64,000 bases of DNA from Streptomyces sp. AM 2-1-1 (GCF_029167645.1 NZ_CP119147.1:868001-932000), one strand, 5' to 3'; positions 9,694-18,132 are shown, numbered from the stretch's first letter. Notes: generated by a model not told the origin, from the sequence alone. Program-made: numbers and translations.

Positions 9694-10766
9694 CCACCCT
9701 CTCCGTCCACGACATGCTGATCGTCAACGCCCTGGGGGAACTGCAGAATCCCAACGCCCCCGGGTCCGCCGAGGGAGCGGGGCAGCTCCTGCAGACCATC
9801 GACGAGTTGGCCGTCGACGGCCGGGCCCTCGCCGACGCCCGCGCCTCCGGCATGAACGCCGTCAACATCACGCTCGGTTATGTGATGGGCGACATGGACC
9901 CGTACGAGCACACCCTGCACGAACTCGACGTGTGGGACGGCCTGATCGCCGCCGGCCCCGACGACCTGTGTCACGTGCGCACCGCGGCGGACCTCCACCG
10001 GGCGAGGGCCGAGGACCGGATCGGAGTGATCTACGGTTTCCAGAACGGTGTGGCCGTCGGTGACGACCTCGGGCGCATCGCCACCTTCCAGGAACGCGGT
10101 GTGCGGGTCTTCCAGTTGACGTACAACCAGGCCAACCACCTGGGCGACGGATCGATGGCGCCGGAGAACCGCGGTCTCACCCCGTTCGGCCGGGACGTGG
10201 TCGAGGCGGTCAACGAGAGCCGGATGATGGTGGATCTGTCGCACAGCGGCGAGCGGACCTGCCTGGAGGCCGCCCGGCTGTCGTCCGCGCCGGTCTCGGT
10301 CAACCACACGGGCTGCCGGGCCGTCACCGACCTGCCGCGCAACAAGACCGACGAGGAACTGCGGCTGGTGGCCGGGCGAGGGGGCTTCGTCGGCATCTAC
10401 TTCATGCCCTTCCTCAACCCGACCGGCCACGCCACGGCCGCCGACGTGGTGGAGCACATCGCGCACGCCGTGAACGTCTGCGGCGAGGACGCCGTCGGCA
10501 TCGGCACCGACGGCCCGGTCACCGCCATCGACGACCTGGACGCCTACGCCGCGACTCTCGCGGCGCACGTCGCCGAGCGCCGGGCGGCGGGTGTGGGCGC
10601 CGCCGGCGAACGCGCCGACACCTACCCCTTCGTGGTCGACCTGCGCGGAGTGGACCAGTTCCGCGAGCTGATCCGGCTGCTGGAGAAGCGCGGCTACGGC
10701 TCCGGGCGCATCGAGAAGATCCTCGGCCGCAACTTCGCCGGCTACGCCGAGCGCGTCTGGGGCTGA
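9690..10766 (+). CDS. membrane dipeptidase (peptidase M19) family protein, metal site altered
   Basis: The product is a 358-residue TIM-barrel protein of the renal dipeptidase family. The family blocks GLTPFGRDVVEAVN, MMVDLSHSGERTC (H185) and PVSVNHTGCRAV (H206) and GIGTDG are clear. However, the usual N-terminal HxD is replaced by the region IVNALGEL (about residues 11-18), and the metal-bridging Glu (usual IEGG) is Gln in YGFQNG (Q118). I recall other bacterial M19 relatives with an FQN motif, so this is likely a subclade with a changed or single metal site rather than a dead gene. There is no signal peptide. It is translationally coupled to the amidohydrolase, suggesting consecutive steps on one substrate. 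Confidence 0.82.
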   Translation: MTTLSVHDMLIVNALGELQNPNAPGSAEGAGQLLQTIDELAVDGRALADARASGMNAVNITLGYVMGDMDPYEHTLHELDVWDGLIAAGPDDLCHVRTAADLHRARAEDRIGVIYGFQNGVAVGDDLGRIATFQERGVRVFQLTYNQANHLGDGSMAPENRGLTPFGRDVVEAVNESRMMVDLSHSGERTCLEAARLSSAPVSVNHTGCRAVTDLPRNKTDEELRLVAGRGGFVGIYFMPFLNPTGHATAADVVEHIAHAVNVCGEDAVGIGTDGPVTAIDDLDAYAATLAAHVAERRAAGVGAAGERADTYPFVVDLRGVDQFRELIRLLEKRGYGSGRIEKILGRNFAGYAERVWG

Positions 10767-10866
10767 CCCGGTCCCCGGCAGGCCTGGGAGCGGAGGGGGA
10801 GCCGCGTCGCGGGGCCGGGAGGTGCCCGGCGGGAGGCAGGCGCCGGTGCGGGCCGCGCGGCGGGGT

Positions 10867-11907
10867 TCAGGCTTCCCCGAAGGCGCGCGAGCCGCCGATG
10901 GGCAGGTCCCAGAGGCGTTCGCGCGGATGACCCGCCCGGTGCCAGGCGGTCCGCAGCCGCACCAGCGGTTCCAGGACCGGCTCGGCCGACAGCAGGAACG
11001 TCGCCCAGTGCATCGGCGCCATGGCCCGGGCACCGAGGTCCTCGTACGCCCGCACCGCCTCCTCGGGATCGGTGTGCACGTCGGCGAGCCACCACCGGGG
11101 CGCGTACGCGCCGATCGGGAGCAGCGCCAGATCGATGCCCGGGTGGTGGCGGCCGATCTCCCGGAACCAGTGGCCGTATCCGGTGTCCCCGGCGAAGTAG
11201 ATCTTCCGCCCCGGCACCGCCGGCTCGGGGGTGTCGCTGATGACCCAGCCGCCCCACAGCGAACGGCAGGTGTCGAGGAGCGTGCGCCGCGACCAGTGGT
11301 GCGCCGGAACGAACGCGAACTGCACGCCGCGCAGTTCGGCCGTCTCCCACCAGTCGAGTTCGGTGACCCGGGTGAACTTGCGGCGGGTGAACCACCGGGC
11401 GACGCCGGCCGGCACGAACAGGGGTGTGCCGCGCGGGAGCCGGCGCAGGGTCGGCGCGTCCATGTGGTCGAAGTGGTTGTGGCTGATGACGACGGCGTCG
11501 ACGGGCGGAAGCGCGTCCCAGGCCACGCCGACCGGGGTGATCCGCGCCGGAGTGCCGACGATGCGCCGGGACCACACGGGGTCGGTGAGGACGGTCAGGC
11601 CGCCGATCCGCACGATCCACGAGGCGTGGCCGGCCCAGGTGACGGCGTCCTGGCCGGGCGGGGGCAGCGGCGCGGGGTCGAAGGGCAGCAGGTGGACGCC
11701 GCGCAGCCCGGCGGTGTCCGGCCGCAGCGAGCGTTCGCGGACCAGCCGGGTCATGGCCCTGATCCCCGGCAGGGGCGCGGTGAGCCGGTCGGCGAAGGTC
11801 GCGGGCCAGACGCGTCGCCCGGTGGGCGGCTGCCCGGTCCGCGCGCCGGCGTCCTGCCGGGGGTGGGGGTCCGCGTCGGTGCGGGAGGGTCCGGTCTGTT
11901 CGGTCAT
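10867..11907 (-). CDS. MBL-fold metallo-hydrolase (NAPE-PLD/UlaG-like)
   Basis: The product is a 346-residue metallo-beta-lactamase-fold protein. Metal motifs are TWAGHASW (about residue 89), SHNHFDHMD (HxHxDH, about 143-151), PAHHWSRR (about 200), FAGDTGYG (about 234) and APMHWATF (about 296). The HWSRR and MHWATF blocks match N-acyl-phosphatidylethanolamine phospholipase D-like members. The ATG at 11907 has GGGAG seven bases upstream; a GTG directly before it is an alternative. It lies 13 nt downstream of the lysine-free aminotransferase homologue in the same operon, so the two may act together. The first 55 residues are a Pro/Arg-rich extension. Confidence 0.88.
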   Translation of the reverse strand: MTEQTGPSRTDADPHPRQDAGARTGQPPTGRRVWPATFADRLTAPLPGIRAMTRLVRERSLRPDTAGLRGVHLLPFDPAPLPPPGQDAVTWAGHASWIVRIGGLTVLTDPVWSRRIVGTPARITPVGVAWDALPPVDAVVISHNHFDHMDAPTLRRLPRGTPLFVPAGVARWFTRRKFTRVTELDWWETAELRGVQFAFVPAHHWSRRTLLDTCRSLWGGWVISDTPEPAVPGRKIYFAGDTGYGHWFREIGRHHPGIDLALLPIGAYAPRWWLADVHTDPEEAVRAYEDLGARAMAPMHWATFLLSAEPVLEPLVRLRTAWHRAGHPRERLWDLPIGGSRAFGEA

Positions 11908-11920
11908 CACGGGGCTCCCG

Positions 11921-13183
11921 TCACCGGAGTTCGTCGAAGGCCGCTGCGAACATGCTCAGCGCGTTCGCGACGTGCGGCAATTCCAGAGGCGTGTCAGCGG
12001 CGAGGGAGGCGGACCGCTGCTCCGGCGTCGCCCCCACCAGAGCGCCGGTCCCCAGGCGTACCCGGAGCGCCCCCAGCTCGTCCCCGAACCGGTGCCCGCC
12101 CGGTGCGGAGGCGCCCAGCCGGTCCGTGAGGTACTCCTCCAGCTCCATGGCGTCCGTCACCCCGCGCTCGGCCAGCCGGGTGCGGAGCGGCCCGAGGTCG
12201 GCGTAGAGATGCCGGCCCGCCTGCGGAGGGCGCGCCAGGGCCCCGGCGGCCAGGACGGCCCGGTGGGCGGCAGCGGCGAGCTGCGCGTGGAGCCGTGCGG
12301 CCTGCCGGATCCGTCCGGTGACCGCGTCGGGCTCCCGCAGGGCGTGTGCGGCGGCCCGGGCGACCGGCGTGGCGACGAGGGCGCCCAGGGCGGTGAGGAC
12401 GTCGAGGGTACGGGCGCGGCGCGCGGCGCCCGGGCGGGTGGCGGGGAAGCGCGCCACCGCGAGGGGCCAGGCCGCCGGGGTGAGCGCTCCCGAGAGGTCG
12501 GTGAGGACCGTGACGTCGTCGGGGCACATCTCGGCGGGGCTGAGCAGCACGGTGTCGTGCGGCCGGTGCAGGGTGTCGCGCCAGGTCTCGTCGCTGACGA
12601 TGTGGAGTCCCTCGGCGACGGCGGCTTCGCACGCCTCGCGGACGAGTTCGGGCGGGGCGACGGTGGCGGTGGGGTCGTCGGCCACGGAGAGCACCAGCAG
12701 CCGGGGGCGCCCGCCCTCGGCGCGTACCCGGCGGACGGTCTCCAGGAGGGCGTACGGGTCGGGCACGCCGCCGCACTCCGCGGGCGTCGGCACGTGGTAG
12801 ACGGGGCGGCCGAGGAGCCCGGTCTGCGGGATCCAGGCGGCGGGGCAGGGCCGGGGCATGAGGACGTCCCCGCCGTGGGCGGCGATGAGCCCGAGCAGGA
12901 GCGCCTGGGTGCCCGGGGCGGCGGCGACGTCCGACGGTTCGCAGGCGAGACCTCGCCGTGCCCAGTAGGCGCGGGCGGCGTCGCGCAGAACCGTTCCTCC
13001 GCCCGAGGGCTCCGGCCGGGTGTCGCCCGCGGCGGACGCCAGTACGCCGACGAGCCCGGGCAGGACGGGGAGCCCCGGCTCGGGGACGGGCGGGCCGTAG
13101 CGGACGGGGCCGTGGCCCTCGCGGGCCGAGGAGGGGCCGTCTTCCTCCCCCGCACCGTGCGGGCCGTGCTCGGTCCGGTGCAT
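11921..13183 (-). CDS. aminotransferase class I/II fold protein lacking the PLP lysine
   Basis: The product is a 420-residue homologue of fold-type I PLP-dependent aminotransferases. Family features include AAPGTQALLLGLIAAHGGDVLMPRP (about residues 88-112, the cofactor-phosphate loop region) and HIVSDETW (about 194-201, equivalent to the Asp-Glu-x-Tyr motif). The strand that should carry the Schiff-base lysine reads TDLSGALTPAAWPLA (about 228-242): the lysine position is Gly232 and the downstream Gly-Trp-Arg is Ala-Trp-Pro. The entire protein contains no lysine at all. It therefore cannot form an internal aldimine and is more likely a binding, regulatory or non-aminotransferase protein. Start: ATG 13183 behind GGAGGAGGAGGT. 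It is first in an operon with the downstream metallo-hydrolase and divergent from the ALF-repeat gene. Confidence 0.82.
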   Translation of the reverse strand: MHRTEHGPHGAGEEDGPSSAREGHGPVRYGPPVPEPGLPVLPGLVGVLASAAGDTRPEPSGGGTVLRDAARAYWARRGLACEPSDVAAAPGTQALLLGLIAAHGGDVLMPRPCPAAWIPQTGLLGRPVYHVPTPAECGGVPDPYALLETVRRVRAEGGRPRLLVLSVADDPTATVAPPELVREACEAAVAEGLHIVSDETWRDTLHRPHDTVLLSPAEMCPDDVTVLTDLSGALTPAAWPLAVARFPATRPGAARRARTLDVLTALGALVATPVARAAAHALREPDAVTGRIRQAARLHAQLAAAAHRAVLAAGALARPPQAGRHLYADLGPLRTRLAERGVTDAMELEEYLTDRLGASAPGGHRFGDELGALRVRLGTGALVGATPEQRSASLAADTPLELPHVANALSMFAAAFDELR

Positions 13184-13536
13184 GGGCCTGACCTCCTCCT
13201 CCGCCGGTGCTGGTCCGCCTGCGCCCCCTCGTCCCGCTCAGGCCCTTTATACGGAGGATTCGGCCGGGGTGCCCGCGCAGCGCCCGGCCCGGCTCGGGTA
13301 CGGACGGGGCGCCGCCGGGCTGCCGGCGGGCGGGCCGGGCGGGGCGTCCGGGCACCCGGCCTTCCGCACGGCGGAGACGGACGGCCGCCCCGGGAGCGAC
13401 CGGTATCGCGCCCCGCACCGTCAGGAGCGTGATGACGAAGCGGTCTCGGGCCGGAAAAGCCGAAGCCCGGTGTCAGTCATGCCCATTACACTCACCTACA
13501 CATTTGATGGTCCCTTGGGCGAAGCGAGAGTTTTTC
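13184..13536. other. divergent intergenic region
   Basis: This 353-bp stretch separates the aminotransferase-like and ALF-repeat genes. On the minus strand a TATAAA (13251-13246) precedes the aminotransferase-like gene. The last 60 bases before the ALF gene are notably less GC-rich, with a TACACT (13487-13492) as a possible -10. No gene was recognised. Confidence 0.5.
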
Positions 13537-14676
13537 TTGAAGATATCCAGAGTCGGTACCTTGCTCGCCGCCGCCGCGGTCGCGCCCGCCTTCCTGCTGG
13601 CGTCGCCCGCCTCGGCGGCCGGGCCGGCGTCGGCCTCCGCCGCGGACGTCTCCCCGGCCGAGGCGGGCGGGGCGGGCGAGGACCAGGCGGAGAACGACCG
13701 GATCGAGATCCTGCGACTCATCGCCGCGGCCGGCCGGGACTCCGTGCTGGCGGAGGCGGGCAGCGCCGCGATCGACGGGGGCCCGGACGCCATGCGCGCG
13801 TTCCTGACGACCGGCCAGTACACCGCCCGCGACCAGGACAACCGCGTCCTCGTCGCGCGCATCATCAGCACGGGTGGAACCGTCGTCCAGGAGCACGGGC
13901 GGGCTGCGCTGGACGGCACGCCCGAGGACCGTGCCGCCTTCCTGGCGACCGGCCAGTACGAAGCCCGCGACACGGACAACCGGATCCTCGTCGCCCGGCT
14001 CATCGGGCAGGGCGGCCCGTCGGTGCGGGAGGCGGGCATGGCGGCCCTGAAGGGCACGCCCGAGGACCGCGTCGCCTTCCTGGAGACCGGTCAGCACGAA
14101 GCCCGCGACACGGACAACCGGGTGCTGGTCGCACGGATCGTCAACACGGGCGGCCCCCATGTGCGGGAAGCGGGCAAGGCGGCCCTGAAGGGCACGCCCG
14201 AGGACCGCGTCTCGTTCCTGGAGACGGGGCAGTACGAGGCCCGCGAGCAGGACGAGAAGGACGCCGCCGGTACCAGCGGCTCCAGCGGCTCCACCGGTTC
14301 CGGCGGCTCGGGTGCCGCGGCGACCGGCGGCAGCGGCCAGACCGGCGGGGGCACCGCGGTGACCGGGGCGGGCACCGGGCAGCAGACCTCGTCCGGCGGC
14401 GGCAGCACGGCGGCACCGGTGATCGACGGCAGCGGTACGGACTCCTCCTCCGCCTCCGGCAGTACGAGCGGTTCCACTTCCGGCGGCGCGAACGGGTCCA
14501 CCTCAGGCAGCACCGACGGCAACGCGGACGTCACGGCGCAGGGTGACGGCTCGCTCGCCTCGACCGGGTCGGACTCCGGCACGGGTCTCGCCCTCGGTGG
14601 CGGAGCCGTGGCTCTCGCGGCCGGCGCGGGCCTGCTGGTCGTCGCCCGCCGACGCCGCTCGGGCTTCCACCTCTGA
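13537..14676 (+). CDS. secreted ALF-repeat protein with LAXTG wall-anchor signal
   Basis: The product is a 379-residue surface protein. From the TTG at 13537 (GAGAG six bases upstream) a classic signal peptide begins (MKISRVGTLLAAAAVAPAF, cleavage near ASA-AG, residue 28); an in-frame ATG at 13507 would only add ten residues. Residues 55-240 hold four ALF repeats of exactly 46 residues, each with FL.TGQ.(E/T)AR..D and G....(R/Q)E.G..AL. A Ser/Gly/Thr-rich stretch (245-335) follows, then LASTG at about 340, a hydrophobic segment and RRRR tail: the form used by class E sortases in Streptomyces. It probably acts covalently attached to peptidoglycan. The function of ALF repeats is unknown to me. 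Confidence 0.85.
   Translation: MKISRVGTLLAAAAVAPAFLLASPASAAGPASASAADVSPAEAGGAGEDQAENDRIEILRLIAAAGRDSVLAEAGSAAIDGGPDAMRAFLTTGQYTARDQDNRVLVARIISTGGTVVQEHGRAALDGTPEDRAAFLATGQYEARDTDNRILVARLIGQGGPSVREAGMAALKGTPEDRVAFLETGQHEARDTDNRVLVARIVNTGGPHVREAGKAALKGTPEDRVSFLETGQYEAREQDEKDAAGTSGSSGSTGSGGSGAAATGGSGQTGGGTAVTGAGTGQQTSSGGGSTAAPVIDGSGTDSSSASGSTSGSTSGGANGSTSGSTDGNADVTAQGDGSLASTGSDSGTGLALGGGAVALAAGAGLLVVARRRRSGFHL
13801..14215 (+). repeat. coding tandem repeat, 138-bp period (ALF repeats)
   Basis: The motif FL(T/A/E)TGQ(Y/H) recurs at residues 89, 135, 181 and 227, an exact 46-residue (138-bp) period. Copies 2-4 are very similar at DNA level, so repeat number may vary between strains. Confidence 0.75.
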
Positions 14677-14687
14677 CCCACGGCCGA

Positions 14688-14731
14688 CCGTCCGGCGGGG
14701 TGCTCCGAGAGGAAGTGCACCCGCCGGACGG
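14688..14731 (+). terminator. factor-independent-like terminator after the ALF-repeat gene
   Basis: The arms CCGTCCGGCGGG (14688-14699) and CCCGCCGGACGG (14720-14731) are perfectly complementary over 12 bp and can extend with one bulge. The stem begins 12 nt after the stop and has no T-run, as is usual in Streptomyces. Confidence 0.65.
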
Positions 14732-14847
14732 CGGCGGACGGTACGGCCCCGTCCCGGCGAGGGCTCCGCGCACCCGGCCGCACTTCGCCGTGCCCCGCTC
14801 CGCGCGCCTCCTGGTTCAGGACCGCCGGACCGGGTATCCGCTGAGCC

Positions 14848-16353
14848 ATGTCCACACGCCCTCTGCCCACCACCTTCACCTCGTCGAACCGGCTCAGGGG
14901 CTGGCTCCAGCAGCGCGACCTGACCGCTTTCCAGGGGGTCGCCAACCGGCACTGGCCCGGCGCGGAGCCCTTCCTGCCCCGGCTGAGCCGCAGCGCCAAC
15001 CACGGTCTGCTCTGGTTCGGCGCCGCCGCGGGCATCGCCGCCCTGGGCGGCAGCGCACGGGCGCGCAGGGCCGCGCTGCGCGGCGTGGCCTCGCTCGCCC
15101 TCGCCTCGGCGGCCATCAACACCGTCGGCAAGGGCGCGGTGCGCCGGGACCGGCCGGTGCTGGACATGGTTCCGGTGATACGGCAGCTGAAGCGCCAGCC
15201 GATCACCACCTCCTTCCCCTCCGGGCACGCCGCGTCGGCCGCCGCGTTCGCCACCGGGGTAGCTCTGGAGTCCAAGGGCTGGGGCGCGGTCGTCGCCCCG
15301 GTGGCGCTGGCCGTCGCGGCCTCCCGGGTCTACACGGGTGTGCACTATCCGAGCGATGTCGTGGCCGGTGCGGCACTCGGCGTGGGGGCGGCGTTCGCCC
15401 TGCGCGGAGTGGTCCCGACCCGCGGCCAGCTCCCCGCACCCGGCCGCCCGCCCGCCCAGGCCCCGTCGCTCGCGGCGGGCGAGGGCCTTGTGGTGGTCGT
15501 GAACCGGGAGTCGGGCACGGCGAGGGGCACGGCTGCGCTGGTCCGCGACGCGCTGCCGATGGCCGAGGTCGTGGAGTGCGCGCCCGCCCTCCTGGCGGAC
15601 ACGCTCGCCGGGGCGGTGGGCCGGGGGCAGGCGCTGGGGGTCTGCGGCGGCGACGGCACGGTCAACCTGGCCGCGTCCGTGGCGGCGACCCACGGGGTTC
15701 CGCTGGCGGTGTTCCCCGGCGGCACCCTCAACCACTTCGCCTACGACCTCGGCATCGAGACGGTGCACGACACCGTCGCCGCCCTGAAGGCCGGGGACGC
15801 GGTCCAGGTGGACCTCGGACGTTTCCGGCCCGGCCCGCACGGCCCCGACGGGGCGGACGGCTACTTCCTCAACGCCTTCAGCCTCGGTGTGTACCCGGAG
15901 CTCGTACGGAAGCGGGAGCAGTGGGCACCGCGCATCGGCGGCTGGGCGGCCGGCCTGCTCGCCGCTGTGGAGGTGCTGCGCGGAGATCGCCCGCTGGAGG
16001 CGGAACTCCAGGGGAAACGGCGCCCGTTGTGGCTGCTCTTCGTGGGAAACGGCCTCTTCCAGCGAGTCGGCCCCGCGCCCGGCCGCAGGCACAACCTCGC
16101 GGACGGGCTGCTGGACGTCCGGGTGGTCCACGGCGGCTGGACCCCGGGGCTGCGTCTGATCGCGGCGGCCGTCGCGGGTCCACTGACCCGCTCCCCCGTC
16201 CACGCCGCCGAGCGGCGCCGCCGGGTCCGGATCGCCGGCCTCCCGCCGGGCACGCCGTACGCGTACGACGGCGAAGTGGCTCATTCGACGGGTGAGTTGC
16301 TCGTCGACAAACTCCCGGAGGCCCTGACGGTCTACTGCCCCATGCCCACCTGA
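14848..16353 (+). CDS. PAP2 phosphatase - diacylglycerol/sphingosine kinase-type fusion protein
   Basis: The product is a 501-residue two-domain protein. Residues 1-190 form a PAP2-type phosphatase: KGAVRRDRP (KxxxxxxRP, about 94-102), SFPSGHAAS (about 120-128) and SRVYTGVHYPSD (about 157-168), between hydrophobic segments. Residues 210-500 form a lipid kinase catalytic domain: VVNRESGTA, the nucleotide loop GVCGGDGTVN (about 265-274), FPGGTLNHFA (about 288-297) and a C-terminal AYDGE. Such fusions pair lipid-phosphate dephosphorylation with re-phosphorylation at the membrane and are known in actinobacteria. The start is the ATG after the terminator of the preceding gene; there is no obvious ribosome site. 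It stands alone. Confidence 0.88.
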   Translation: MSTRPLPTTFTSSNRLRGWLQQRDLTAFQGVANRHWPGAEPFLPRLSRSANHGLLWFGAAAGIAALGGSARARRAALRGVASLALASAAINTVGKGAVRRDRPVLDMVPVIRQLKRQPITTSFPSGHAASAAAFATGVALESKGWGAVVAPVALAVAASRVYTGVHYPSDVVAGAALGVGAAFALRGVVPTRGQLPAPGRPPAQAPSLAAGEGLVVVVNRESGTARGTAALVRDALPMAEVVECAPALLADTLAGAVGRGQALGVCGGDGTVNLAASVAATHGVPLAVFPGGTLNHFAYDLGIETVHDTVAALKAGDAVQVDLGRFRPGPHGPDGADGYFLNAFSLGVYPELVRKREQWAPRIGGWAAGLLAAVEVLRGDRPLEAELQGKRRPLWLLFVGNGLFQRVGPAPGRRHNLADGLLDVRVVHGGWTPGLRLIAAAVAGPLTRSPVHAAERRRRVRIAGLPPGTPYAYDGEVAHSTGELLVDKLPEALTVYCPMPT

Positions 16354-16484
16354 CGGCCTGGCACTCCTCCTGCCGGCCGGTTCCGCGCGTCTCATATGAC
16401 AAGACAGGGATCTCATCATGCGACCTCCGGCGTACCGTTGTCGTACCGTTCGCAGCAGCGCGTTCGCCAGAGAGGACGTCCGGC

Positions 16485-17294
16485 ATGCCGAAAGAGACCG
16501 CCGTCTACACCCACGGGCACCACGAATCAGTGCTCCGCTCCCACCGCTGGCGCACCGCCGAGAACTCGGCCGCCTACCTCCTCGGCGAGCTCGGGCCGGG
16601 GCTGTCCGTGCTGGACGTCGGCTGCGGTCCGGGGACGATCACGGCCGATCTGGCCGCACTGGTCGCGCCGGGAGCCGTGACCGGCGTCGACACCCACCAG
16701 GACATCCTCGACCTGGCGGCCGGGGCGGTCCGTGAACGCGGACTGGAGAACGTCACGTTCGCCGTCGCCGACGTCCACGCGCTGGACTACCCGGACGACT
16801 CCTTCGACGTCGTCCACGCCCATCAGGTGCTCCAGCACGTGGGCGATCCCGTGCAGGCGCTGCGCGAGATGCGACGGGTCTGCCGGCCGGGCGGCGTCGT
16901 CGCGGCCCGGGACAGCGACTACGCGGCGATGACCTGGTATCCGGAAGTCCCGGGCATGGAGGCGTGGTTGACGCTGTACCGGCAGGTGGCGCGCGCCAAC
17001 GGCGGGGAACCCGACGCCGGACGCAGGCTCCTCTCCTGGGCACGGCAGGCCGGTTTCACCGACATCACCCCGACCGCTGCGGCCTGGTGCTACGCCACCC
17101 CGGAGAGCCGGAGTTGGTGGAGCGGCCTGTGGGCGGACCGCACGGTCGGGTCCGCCTACGCGCAGAAGGCGGTGGACGGCGGCCACGCCACGGCCGAGGA
17201 TCTCGCCGCCGCCGCGTCGGCGTGGCGCTCCTGGGGCGAAGAGGACGACGGCTGGTTCATGGTCCCGCACGGCGAGGTGCTCTGCCGGGCGTGA
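16485..17294 (+). CDS. class I SAM-dependent methyltransferase
   Basis: The product is a 269-residue methyltransferase. SAM-binding motif I is VLDVGCGPGTITADLA (about residues 43-58), the acidic residue follows in VTGVDTHQDIL, motif II is FDVVHAHQVLQHV (about 107-119), and motif III lies in RVCRPGGVVAARD. This is the UbiE/Methyltransf_11 pattern of small-molecule methyltransferases; the acceptor is unknown. ATG 16485 is preceded by AGAGAGGA. There is no operon partner: it is flanked by about 130 nt upstream and 95 nt before the VOC gene. Confidence 0.9.
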   Translation: MPKETAVYTHGHHESVLRSHRWRTAENSAAYLLGELGPGLSVLDVGCGPGTITADLAALVAPGAVTGVDTHQDILDLAAGAVRERGLENVTFAVADVHALDYPDDSFDVVHAHQVLQHVGDPVQALREMRRVCRPGGVVAARDSDYAAMTWYPEVPGMEAWLTLYRQVARANGGEPDAGRRLLSWARQAGFTDITPTAAAWCYATPESRSWWSGLWADRTVGSAYAQKAVDGGHATAEDLAAAASAWRSWGEEDDGWFMVPHGEVLCRA

Positions 17295-17389
17295 CGCACG
17301 GGTCCGGACCGCCCGCCGGTCCGGTCCGGACCGCCCGGACCGGCGCGAATCGATCGCGCGGCCCCGAAGGCCCAACTAACCTCGTCCCC

Positions 17390-17743
17390 ATGGACATCCT
17401 GGGAACCACGCTACGCATCTGCGTCGACGACCTGGAGGCCTCGGTGGCCTTCTACGAGGGCCTCACCGGCACCCCGGCGCTGCGCTTCGAGCGCGGCGGG
17501 GTGTCGGTCGCGGCGATCGGCTGCTTCCTCCTCATGAGCGGGCCCGAGACGGAGCTGGAGTTGCTGCGCAAGGTCGTGGCCACCATCGCGGTCAAGGACG
17601 TCGACGAGGCGCGCGAGGCGCTCGCCCGGGCCGGGGCGCACATCGTCGCGGGGCCGGTCCCCACCCCTGCCGGCCGCAACCTGATCGCCCTCCACCCGGA
17701 CGGCTCGGTCTTCGAGTACGCGGACCGCAACGCCGTCGTCTGA
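17390..17743 (+). CDS. VOC family protein (glyoxalase-like)
   Basis: The product is a small 117-residue vicinal-oxygen-chelate protein with paired beta-alpha-beta-beta-beta units: LRICVDDLEASVAFYEGLTG (about residues 8-27) and VKDVDEAREALARAGA, ending in HPDGSVFEYAD. The metal-ligand set is incomplete in the first half, as in many uncharacterised VOC members. No substrate can be predicted. Confidence 0.85.
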   Translation: MDILGTTLRICVDDLEASVAFYEGLTGTPALRFERGGVSVAAIGCFLLMSGPETELELLRKVVATIAVKDVDEAREALARAGAHIVAGPVPTPAGRNLIALHPDGSVFEYADRNAVV

Positions 17744-18132
17744 CCCGGCCCCCGGGCCGTGTCGTCACCGTGCCGTCGTCCGGCCGGCGACCGGGCCGGG
17801 CGGCCTCCGGGGCGTGCGATCGCGAGGCGGAGGACCGTCCTCGTACGGAAGGTGCGCGAGGTACGGGGACGGTCCCGCCGACGCGGCGGGAGCGCGTGCC
17901 GGGCGCCGCCCGGCGGACAGCAGTGCGCAGGCACCGTCCCGGGCGGCGGGGCGGTCTCAGGACCGCGGGGGACGGGGCCGCAGGCCCAGGTTGGAGGGTG
18001 CGTCGACGACGACGATATTCCGCATGCCGCACATCCTTGCCGTCGTACCCTGGGCCGCCGGCGGATTTCGCCCCGGGAAGAAGAGCGCGCGGGACCCGTC
18101 GCGCGCGGCACAGGAGAAGGCAGGGCACCACG
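17744..18132. other. intergenic region holding a gene remnant
   Basis: The 389 bp between the VOC and DUF6204-like genes contain no intact gene. On the minus strand they hold the decayed start of an arginase-family gene, described separately. Confidence 0.5.
17900..18025 (-). pseudogene. decayed N-terminus of an arginase-family gene
   Basis: From an ATG at 18025, preceded by AAGGA, the minus strand reads MRNIVVVDAPSNLGLRP, then hits a stop at 17957. That opening closely matches the N-terminus I know for actinobacterial arginase-family hydrolases (…VLDAPSNLGLRPPAPGTVPG…). A neighbouring frame continues with PPPGTVPAHCC, consistent with a frameshift after about 17 codons. The metal-binding core is absent, so the rest was deleted. 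The downstream end of the remnant is uncertain. Confidence 0.5.

Noticed and set aside
16418..16484. Small upstream frame before the methyltransferase gene
   Set aside because: No ribosome site and no known leader-peptide pattern.
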